Position numbers and translations under genes: made by a program. Under the pieces are notes generated by a model. The model saw only the letters and a program-made list of their open reading frames with translations, was not told the origin of the DNA and made no database searches. From contig CAZFQS010000005.1 in the NCBI GenBank assembly GCA_964521285.1, positions 62,001 to 126,000 on the forward strand: DNA of 64,000 nucleotides, given 5' to 3'. The number at the start of each line of letters is the position of its first letter. The first letter of the stretch is position 1. Positions 46,763 through 53,765 of the stretch are shown here, one piece after another. Source of the DNA: G020354785 sp964521285 (GTDB lineage: Bacteria > Bacteroidota > Bacteroidia > Bacteroidales > UBA10428).

Positions 46763-47602
46763 ATGAAGCACACTGAGTATCGCTGGAAATCTTATGACGG
46801 ACTGGAATTATTTGGTCAGACATGGACTAGTGAGACAAAACCAAAGGCAATAATAATCCTGATACATAATCATGGGGAACATAGCGGGATTTATGAGGAT
46901 TTTGCCAGAAATCTTACAGATAACAATTATAGTGTTATTAGTATGGATTTAAGAGGGCATGGCAGATCAGAAGGAAAAAGAGGTTATGCTTCTTCATACA
47001 GAAAATTAATAAAAGATTTACAGACTTTGATTGACAAATCTGAAGGTCTTTTTCCCGGATATCCTAAAATATTAATTGGTCAGGGCCTTGGAGGTAACAT
47101 TGCTATATATTATTTATCAACTCATGTGACAAATATCTCAGGTCTTATCGTGATATCACCCTGGTTAGTTTTAGAGCACAGATTTCCAAAAAGCAAACTG
47201 TTTATAGGAAATATTATAAGGCATGTTATTCCCACCTGTATGTTAGAAACCGGATTTGCTGCGGAAGATAAAAGAAGGAGCCAGAAAGCAATTCAGAAAT
47301 ATAAGGATGATCCCTTTATGCACGATAAAGTATCCATAAGATTGTTTTATGAGATTATTTTTGCCGGACAGCGTTCATCAAGAAGTATTTATAAAATTAA
47401 CATGCCGGTACTGGTAATGCATGGCACTGGCGATACAATAGCCTCATATAAAGCAAGTAGAAATTTTGTGCTGAATGCCAGTAAAAAGACTATCTTTAAA
47501 GAATGGCCTGACTATTATCATGATCTGCTAGCTGATCAAGGTTCAGATGAAGTCTTCAGATTTATAACAGGCTGGCTAAATAGTCAGCCCTGGCGATCTT
47601 AA
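46763..47602 (+). CDS. Alpha/beta hydrolase homologue lacking the catalytic serine
   Basis: A 279-residue protein of the monoacylglycerol-lipase/Hydrolase_4 type. The oxyanion region HNHGEHSGIYEDFA, the strand SVISMDLRGHGRSEG, Asp224 (MHGTGD) and His253 (YYHDLLAD) are where they should be. The nucleophile elbow, normally GHSxGG, reads GQGLGG: Gly108 replaces serine and Gln107 replaces histidine. The codon is GGC (47084-47086), one transition from AGC serine. It has no signal peptide, so is cytoplasmic. It begins a plus-strand group; GSCFA follows after 11 bases. Either it is a non-hydrolytic pseudoenzyme, or the base is an error. Confidence 0.82.
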   Translation: MKHTEYRWKSYDGLELFGQTWTSETKPKAIIILIHNHGEHSGIYEDFARNLTDNNYSVISMDLRGHGRSEGKRGYASSYRKLIKDLQTLIDKSEGLFPGYPKILIGQGLGGNIAIYYLSTHVTNISGLIVISPWLVLEHRFPKSKLFIGNIIRHVIPTCMLETGFAAEDKRRSQKAIQKYKDDPFMHDKVSIRLFYEIIFAGQRSSRSIYKINMPVLVMHGTGDTIASYKASRNFVLNASKKTIFKEWPDYYHDLLADQGSDEVFRFITGWLNSQPWRS

Positions 47603-47613
47603 TTCCTTATATA

Positions 47614-48603
47614 ATGAGTACTTTCAGAACCAAAATTGATATACCAAAATCAAAGTTTCAATTATCGCATAATACAAAATCAATACTTGTTGGTTCCTGC
47701 TTTGCTGATAATATTGGTTCACAGCTAAAAACCTATAAGTTTCCTGTAGAACATAATCCATTTGGAGTACTTTATAATCCGGTTTCTATAAAAAACAACC
47801 TTGAAATTCTTATAAATAAAAAACGGTTTTCTGAATCAGATTTATATTATTATAACGATCAGTGGCTAAGTTTCAATCATTATAGTGCTTTTTCGCATCC
47901 GGATAAAAAGGTATGCCTGAAACAAATAAATGAAAGAATTGAAAATGCTGCTGAATTTCTAAAAAAGTCTTCTTATCTCTTTATCACCTTTGGAACTGCA
48001 TGGGTTTATGAATTCAGGGAAACCGGAAAGATAGTCGCTAATTGTCATAAAGTGCCGGCGAAAGCGTTTAAAAGGTATTTATTGGAACTCAAAGATATTG
48101 TTAACGGATATACTGATTTTTTTGAAAAATTAAAAGTATTTAATCCCGAAATAAAAATAATTCTTACAGTTAGTCCGATTCGGCACTGGAAAGATGGACC
48201 TGAAATGAACCAGGTAAGTAAATCAACACTTTTACTTGCAATATATGAGCTAAGAAAAAAATTACCTGAAACTGATTATTTTCCGAGTTATGAAATATTG
48301 ATGGATGAGCTCAGAGATTACAGATTCTATGCGGATGATATGCTGCATCTGTCAGACGCTGCTATTGACTATATCTGGAACAGTTTTGTTTCAACTTATG
48401 TTGATGATAAATCCAAAGTTATAATCAGTGAAATAGAAAAACTGAACAAAGCTATAAATCACAGGCCATTCAATATTAATTCAAAGCCTTATCAGGAATT
48501 TGCAAAAACCCATCTTAAATATATTGATACACTTAAGAAGAAGTATCCTTCACTTGATTTTAATAAGGAGAGGGATTTCTTTATTTCGAAACTTGCCTGT
48601 TAA
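47614..48603 (+). CDS. GSCFA-domain protein
   Basis: A 329-residue protein with the name-giving motif GSCFA at residues 27-31 (SILVGSCFADNIG), an SGNH-like layout including FITFGTAWVYEF, ILTVSPIRHWKDG and DDMLHLSDAAIDYIW near residue 245. It is a full-length member of the GSCFA family (PF08885), whose biochemical role is not established but whose fold suggests an esterase-like enzyme. It has no signal peptide. It follows the alpha/beta hydrolase homologue by 11 bases, so the two are co-transcribed. Confidence 0.88.
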   Translation: MSTFRTKIDIPKSKFQLSHNTKSILVGSCFADNIGSQLKTYKFPVEHNPFGVLYNPVSIKNNLEILINKKRFSESDLYYYNDQWLSFNHYSAFSHPDKKVCLKQINERIENAAEFLKKSSYLFITFGTAWVYEFRETGKIVANCHKVPAKAFKRYLLELKDIVNGYTDFFEKLKVFNPEIKIILTVSPIRHWKDGPEMNQVSKSTLLLAIYELRKKLPETDYFPSYEILMDELRDYRFYADDMLHLSDAAIDYIWNSFVSTYVDDKSKVIISEIEKLNKAINHRPFNINSKPYQEFAKTHLKYIDTLKKKYPSLDFNKERDFFISKLAC

Positions 48604-48613
48604 AAATGATCTA

Positions 48614-48634
48614 TATCACCGTTTATCGGTGATA
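48614..48634. terminator. Hairpin after GSCFA gene
   Basis: A perfect 8-bp stem, TATCACCG and CGGTGATA, with loop TTTAT, starts 11 bases after the GSCFA stop. No T-tract follows directly, but T-rich sequence begins about 25 bases later. Probable weak terminator. Confidence 0.45.
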
Positions 48635-48708
48635 CATGTCAACCTTAAGAAATGGAATTTTTTTTGTATTTTTTTATAATATTGTAATAATTGTATAATA
48701 TCCTGAAA

Positions 48709-50913
48709 ATGAGAAAAATAATTAAATACTTCCTGGTATTTTGTGTTATTCTTCTCATTTTTATTCAGAGTATTTTATGTAATGATCAAATCCAGCCGTC
48801 TGCTTCAGATATTCAAAATTTGATAAATGATTACCTTTCACAGGTTGAAAAGTATGAAAGAGAGAATAATAAAGTAGAAGCTGCAAATTACCTTAACAAG
48901 ATTGCATATCTGTATTGGCAAAACGGAACAGGTATAAAATCAATCGAATATTTTAAAAGATCTTTATCCATAAATCAGGAACTTGGAAATACAAATGCTA
49001 TAAAGGCAATATCTAATAACCTGGGCTTTATATACTCGGAATATGGTGATTATGCCAGCGCTCTAGATAATTTCAATAAAAGTCTGAAACTAAGCAGAGA
49101 ACAAAACAATAAATTAGATATAGCCAGCGGAATTATTAATATTTCCCACATTTTATCCGAATTGAAAGACTATAATAAATCAAACGAAGGACTGGAGGAA
49201 GCTCTTAATTTAGGTAAAGAGATAAATAATTTTCAAATAATAAAGAACTGCTACGAACTTTTTTATAAAAACTATGAAAAGATAGGAGATAGTAAAAAAT
49301 CGCAGGAATATTTTGAACTCTATGTATCATTGCAGAGACACCTGCAGAAGAAAGAGTTAGAGTCGCTGGAGACAAGGACGAGGGAAGCAGAGGCAAGAGC
49401 TTTGGAAAAAGAATTACAGTTAATAAATACAAAAGATACTCTTAATGAAATGGTTAGGATTAACCGTGAGATACAGCTAAAGAATCAGTTATTAAATAAG
49501 GAAAAAACGCTTAAAGATTTAGCTCTCAAAGAGGAAAAAGCCAGAAGAAATATGCTGGAAGCCAGAATCAGGGCAAGGAGGATCTTGTTATTTTTCGTTG
49601 TAATAGCATTTTTACTGTTAACCTTTGTTCTGGCACTTCTTTATATTCAATTTAACCAGAAAAAGAAAGCTAATAAGTTACTTCATGATCAAAATGCTGA
49701 AATTGAAAATCAAAGAGACCTGGCAAACATACAGAGGCAAAAAATTACGGATAGCATTCAATATGCACAACGAATACAGGAAGCAATCCTGCCACCAAAA
49801 GATTTACTTGATAGTCTGCTGCATGATTATTTCCTTTTATACAGGCCAAAAGATATTGTTAGTGGTGATTTTTACTGGATTACGAAAAAAGGTAATATTT
49901 TGATCCTGACTGCTGCCGATTGCACCGGTCATGGAGTGCCAGGCGGTTTTATGAGTATGCTGGGAGTTGCCTTTCTTAATGAAATAGTAAATAAGATTGT
50001 AATAAACAGGCATATAAGTTCTTTACAGGCAGACAGCATTTTGAATGAATTGAGAATAAATGTTACCCGTTCACTTCATCAGACAGGAAGAAGAGAGGAA
50101 CCAAAAGACGGAATGGATATAGCATTGTGCATAATTGATTTTGAAGAAAATAAGCTGCAATTCGCCGGGGCACGTAATCCCTTATTGGTTATCAGAAATG
50201 GAGAGCTTATTCATTATAAGGCTGATCGAATGTCAGTAAGTTACAGCCATAAGATCAATCAGCCGTTTACCAAATATGATATTCGTTTGGAAATAAACGA
50301 TGCTTTATATATTTTCACTGATGGTTATTGTGATCAGTTCGGCGGAGCAGAAGATATGAAATTTGGTACAAATAAGCTTATGGAATTAATTTTAAGCATT
50401 TATCAGAAGCCAATGAGTGAACAGCGTGAAATATTAATAAGAAAGCATGAAGAATGGAGGGGAGAAAGAAATCAGCTGGACGATATTTTAATAATCGGAT
50501 TTAAATATACAGGTAAAAAGAAATTACTGGTAAAGGAACAGAAATACAACTGGGGGAATAAAAATATATTAATTGCAGAAGATACAGATATAAATTATTT
50601 TTTCCTGGCAGAAGTATTAAAATCAACAAATGCTCAGTTAATAAGAGTGAATAATGGTAAAGAAGCTGTTGAATACTGCAAATCAAACAATGTTGATCTT
50701 ATACTGATGGATATTAATATGCCAAAAATGAATGGTTTTGAGGCTACCCGTAATATTAAGAAATACAATAATAATATACCGATAATAGTACAAACTGCAG
50801 TTGGTTTTGAGAATGAGGAAGAACTTAGTATAGCTTCAGGAGCAGATGATTATATTTCAAAACCAATTGACTTAAAAAGTTTCATGAATAAGCTTGAGAA
50901 ATTTTTAGGATAA
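48709..50913 (+). CDS. TPR-SpoIIE phosphatase-receiver protein
   Basis: A 734-residue membrane protein; the ATG at 48709 opens a signal anchor (MRKIIKYFLVFCVILLIFIQ), while a TTG six codons earlier is unlikely. It has periplasmic TPR repeats (about 40-210), a long coiled coil (about 215-285), one transmembrane helix (about 292-314), a PP2C-type SpoIIE phosphatase domain (about 373-598: DFYWI, ADCTGHGVPGGFMSMLG, GMDIALCIIDFE) and a receiver domain (about 616-734) with phospho-acceptor Asp668 in MDINMPKMNG. A receiver after a SpoIIE domain allows control of the phosphatase by an unknown histidine kinase. It is followed 18 bases later by a SiaC-like gene, the probable substrate of the phosphatase. 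Confidence 0.9.
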   Translation: MRKIIKYFLVFCVILLIFIQSILCNDQIQPSASDIQNLINDYLSQVEKYERENNKVEAANYLNKIAYLYWQNGTGIKSIEYFKRSLSINQELGNTNAIKAISNNLGFIYSEYGDYASALDNFNKSLKLSREQNNKLDIASGIINISHILSELKDYNKSNEGLEEALNLGKEINNFQIIKNCYELFYKNYEKIGDSKKSQEYFELYVSLQRHLQKKELESLETRTREAEARALEKELQLINTKDTLNEMVRINREIQLKNQLLNKEKTLKDLALKEEKARRNMLEARIRARRILLFFVVIAFLLLTFVLALLYIQFNQKKKANKLLHDQNAEIENQRDLANIQRQKITDSIQYAQRIQEAILPPKDLLDSLLHDYFLLYRPKDIVSGDFYWITKKGNILILTAADCTGHGVPGGFMSMLGVAFLNEIVNKIVINRHISSLQADSILNELRINVTRSLHQTGRREEPKDGMDIALCIIDFEENKLQFAGARNPLLVIRNGELIHYKADRMSVSYSHKINQPFTKYDIRLEINDALYIFTDGYCDQFGGAEDMKFGTNKLMELILSIYQKPMSEQREILIRKHEEWRGERNQLDDILIIGFKYTGKKKLLVKEQKYNWGNKNILIAEDTDINYFFLAEVLKSTNAQLIRVNNGKEAVEYCKSNNVDLILMDINMPKMNGFEATRNIKKYNNNIPIIVQTAVGFENEEELSIASGADDYISKPIDLKSFMNKLEKFLG

Positions 50914-50931
50914 ATATTAAATGTCTTTACT

Positions 50932-51312
50932 ATGGATCCATTAATAATTAAGGGAGAAGAGAACTCACCCGCTGTAATACTGAATAAGCAGGAGAATAAT
51001 TTTGAAATTTCAGGAAGATCGTTGCCTGAAGAAGTAATGAGTTTTTATGCTCCTGTTATGGACTGGCTGGAAGAGTATGTCAGAAATCCAAATGATAAAA
51101 CAATTTTTAAATTAAAGCTTGATTATATAAATTCTGCATCGCAAAGGGCAATACAGGAACTTCTTACTGTTCTTGAAAAGATAAAAGAACAGGGACGGGA
51201 TATTGAGATCGACTGGTATTTTATGGCAGATGATGATGATATGAAAGAAGCAGGTGAAGAATACTCTGAAATAATAGATATTCCTTTTAATTTTAAAAGT
51301 TTTGAGATATAA
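50932..51312 (+). CDS. SiaC-like regulatory phosphoprotein (DUF1987)
   Basis: A 126-residue protein of the DUF1987/SiaC family. In Pseudomonas SiaC is a partner-switching protein phosphorylated on Thr68 by SiaB and dephosphorylated by the SpoIIE-type phosphatase SiaA, and it activates a diguanylate cyclase. Here the segment LDYINSASQRAIQELL places a serine at residue 68, the equivalent position, so phosphorylation would be on serine. The gene directly follows a SpoIIE phosphatase, matching the SiaA-SiaC pairing, but no SiaB kinase or GGDEF protein is visible in the window. It converges on the AGCS symporter gene with only six bases between stops. Confidence 0.85.
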   Translation: MDPLIIKGEENSPAVILNKQENNFEISGRSLPEEVMSFYAPVMDWLEEYVRNPNDKTIFKLKLDYINSASQRAIQELLTVLEKIKEQGRDIEIDWYFMADDDDMKEAGEEYSEIIDIPFNFKSFEI

Positions 51313-51318
51313 TTGTGG

Positions 51319-53034
51319 TTAGTATTTTGGTGCCTTTTGCCCGGGATACTCTTTCCCAAATAATATCCAGTATTGCCTTATAGTTGATTTTACTTCCTTA
51401 CTTAAAATTAGTATACCAAATAGGTTTGGGATTGTCATCAAGGCAATGGTAATATAGGAGAATGACCATATTACGGTTGTATCTATAAAAGATGCAACAA
51501 AGAAGCCTATTACATATAAAAACCTGTATACCATTACATATTTTGATCCCCAGAGGAAGGTAACTGCCCGGTCACCGTAATATGACCATGAGATGGCAGT
51601 TGAAAAAGCAAACAGAAGCAGACCTATGGAAACGATATACTGTCCGTGGTCACCAAAGAGTCCTCGCTTAAATGCTTCAGCAGTTAAGGGAGCACTGTGA
51701 ATAAGTGATTTCCCTTCAAAGTAATAATCATTTGATTCTTCTATCCTTCCGTTTTTAACCGGAATTATCCCTTCATAAGGTTTATCATTATTATCATATA
51801 CTGATACATCAGAAGCTATGGATTCGGCATGTATTGCTGTAATGGTGTTATTTATTTTACCCTTCTCAACCTTTAATTCACCGTTAAACCCGGGTAATTT
51901 TTTTATGGAATGTAGATGTTGAAATAACCGGTTTTTATCACTCTCAATCTCATCATTATATTTTCCGGTAAGGATTTCCAAATCAGTATATTGAAATCGA
52001 TTTAGTATTTTGTCTTTCCAGACACCTGAAGATATTATCGTAAGACCAGTGAGCATACATATTATTATTGTATCAATGAAAGGCTCCAGGATAGCAACAA
52101 GTCCTTCAGAAACAGGTTCGTGGGCGCGCGCAGATGCATGTGCAATAGGTGCGGAACCCTGGCCGGCCTCATTGGAGAATAGGCCTCTTGCTACACCTCT
52201 TTTAAATGCGTATATAAATCCTGCTCCTAAAAAACCACCTGCAGCTGCTGATCCGGATAATACACTGGTAAAAATTTCAATTATTGACGGGATAATCCTA
52301 TCATAATTATAGCCTAATACTGATAAGGCTCCAATGAAATATATTATTGCCATGGCCGGAACAAGTTTTGATGTAACTTTTGCTATTCTTTTAATGCCTC
52401 CTATTATTACAAGTCCGAGAAGAACTGCCAGAACAGAACCGGTTATAATATGGTTAATGCCAAAGGTTGAAAACATTGAATTTGAAATACTATTTATCTG
52501 CGGCATATTTCCTGTTCCAAAAGATGAAAATATAGTGGCCACAGCAAAAAAACTTCCAAGCACCAGTCCGGTCCTTACTATCCTACCATTCCTCAGTTTG
52601 ATATTCAGCTTTTCTTTCATGTAATACATAGGACCTCCTGCAATTGTTCCGTCATCTGATATAGTCCTGTATTTATGCGATAAGGTAACCTCGACAAATT
52701 TTGTTGTCATGCCCAGCATTGCTGTAACCAGCATCCAGAATAATGCTCCGGGACCCCCTATATGAATAGCAAGTGCAACTCCTGCAATATTGCCCGTACC
52801 GACTGTTCCTGATAATGCAGTTGATAATGCCTGGAAGTGTGATGTGTCGCCTTGATCACCTCTACGGTCAAATTTACCGCGGACAATTCTGATAGCATGT
52901 CTGAAATAGCGAATCTGAGGGAAAAAGAGAAAGACCGTAAAGAATAATCCGGTCCCAAGTAAAAAAAGAGCAAACAAATCCGAGCTGGCTAAATACTTAT
53001 CGATTAGCAAAAAGAAATCATTTAATTTTTGCAT
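51319..53034 (-). CDS. AGCS-family sodium:alanine/glycine symporter with large insert
   Basis: A 571-residue inner-membrane sodium:amino-acid symporter. The AGCS signature is clear: ALSTALSGTVGTGNIAGVALAI, GGPGALFWM, and GVARGLFSNEAGQGSAPIAHA. Relatives are usually about 450-490 residues; the excess is one hydrophilic segment (about residues 340-455) between the helix LTGLTIISSGVW and the FGDHGQYIVSIGLLLFAFSTAISW helix. It is rich in charged residues and beta-strand patterns and would form a soluble domain. Substrate is alanine or glycine by family. Four imperfect 8-bp repeats lie about 70-100 bases upstream. Confidence 0.88.
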   Translation of the reverse strand: MQKLNDFFLLIDKYLASSDLFALFLLGTGLFFTVFLFFPQIRYFRHAIRIVRGKFDRRGDQGDTSHFQALSTALSGTVGTGNIAGVALAIHIGGPGALFWMLVTAMLGMTTKFVEVTLSHKYRTISDDGTIAGGPMYYMKEKLNIKLRNGRIVRTGLVLGSFFAVATIFSSFGTGNMPQINSISNSMFSTFGINHIITGSVLAVLLGLVIIGGIKRIAKVTSKLVPAMAIIYFIGALSVLGYNYDRIIPSIIEIFTSVLSGSAAAGGFLGAGFIYAFKRGVARGLFSNEAGQGSAPIAHASARAHEPVSEGLVAILEPFIDTIIICMLTGLTIISSGVWKDKILNRFQYTDLEILTGKYNDEIESDKNRLFQHLHSIKKLPGFNGELKVEKGKINNTITAIHAESIASDVSVYDNNDKPYEGIIPVKNGRIEESNDYYFEGKSLIHSAPLTAEAFKRGLFGDHGQYIVSIGLLLFAFSTAISWSYYGDRAVTFLWGSKYVMVYRFLYVIGFFVASFIDTTVIWSFSYITIALMTIPNLFGILILSKEVKSTIRQYWILFGKEYPGQKAPKY

Positions 53035-53105
53035 ATAAGCCGAGGTTTGAGGATATCAAGAACAAATATAACAATACTGGTTATTTTTCGAAGTTAATAT
53101 TGTTA

Positions 53106-53137
53106 TATTGTTCTATTGCTCTATTGTTCTATTGTTG
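53106..53137. repeat. Four imperfect 8-bp tandem repeats
   Basis: TATTGTTC, TATTGCTC, TATTGTTC and TATTGTTG follow one another without gaps. They lie 72-103 bases upstream of the AGCS start codon, in its probable promoter region. Confidence 0.8.
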
Positions 53138-53155
53138 AATTGATGATAACTGATA

Positions 53156-53338
53156 TTATGCATTATCGTAGTATTCAACAGGCTGAAGTTCTTTTGAGTT
53201 GACGGCTTTTTCTTTAATTATATATTCTTTTGGCCATTTCGGGGAACAGCCGTAAAGGCAATGCCTGCATTGTGATGTACAATAATAATTTGTGATTAAT
53301 CCCCCTGAATATAATGATGATATATGTAACAATTGCAT
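53156..53338 (-). pseudogene. Radical SAM protein, 5' fragment
   Basis: A 60-codon frame encoding what looks like the first part of a radical SAM enzyme: GGLITNYYCTSQCRHCLYG with a CxxxCxxC cluster motif (Cys20, Cys24, Cys27), then CSPKWPKEYI. The rest of the barrel (250 or more residues) is missing; the frame ends with a short unrelated-looking tail. A cluster motif alone cannot form a working enzyme, so I call it a relic. A real small cysteine-rich peptide is the alternative, but the similarity to radical SAM N-termini is strong. Confidence 0.65.
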
Positions 53339-53430
53339 ACTATATTATTATAAAATCTTATAATTATATTATCCTTCTGTAAGTATAACATATTTTTGTG
53401 ATTTTAAATTATGTATAAAATTAATATTAA

Positions 53431-53757
53431 ATGAAGGGGAAAATTTGTCTGGTTACAGGGGCTAATTCGGGACTTGGTTATGCAAATGCATTACATCCCG
53501 GAGCCGTACGTACAAATCTTCAGAAAAAACTGCCCTGGTACTATCGTATTATTGCATTACCTGTATCTTTATTTTTCAAAAGCCCGGAAAAAGGAGCAGA
53601 AACAATCATTTATCTTGCTTCGTCACCTGAAGTTGAAGGCGTTAGCGGAAAATATTTTATAAATAAAAGGCCAGTAAAATCATCTGAATATTCATATAAT
53701 GAAGATGTTGGAAAACGTTTGTGGGAAATTAGTGAAAGGCAGGTAAATATATCTTAA
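53431..53757 (+). pseudogene. Short-chain dehydrogenase with internal deletion
   Basis: The 108-residue frame has the N-terminal cofactor motif (MKGKICLVTGANSGLGYA) of a short-chain dehydrogenase joined directly to the C-terminal quarter (NALHPGAVRTNLQKK, SPEKGAETIIYLAS, GVSGKYFINKRPVKSS). About 160 residues in between, including the catalytic Ser-Tyr-Lys region, are absent without loss of frame. At the junction the sequence ATGCA occurs twice (53480-53484, 53486-53490), as after deletion between short repeats. Retinol-dehydrogenase-like SDRs with this C-terminus normally have about 280 residues. It cannot be an active oxidoreductase. Confidence 0.8.
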
Positions 53758-53765
53758 AAAATAAT

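Larger units (their letters stand above)
53035..53430. other. Intergenic decay zone upstream of the AGCS gene
   Basis: A 396-base stretch without an intact gene. It contains four 8-bp repeats (53106-53137), a 60-codon relic of a radical SAM gene (53156-53338) and AT-rich sequence before a deleted dehydrogenase gene at 53431. Confidence 0.6.
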
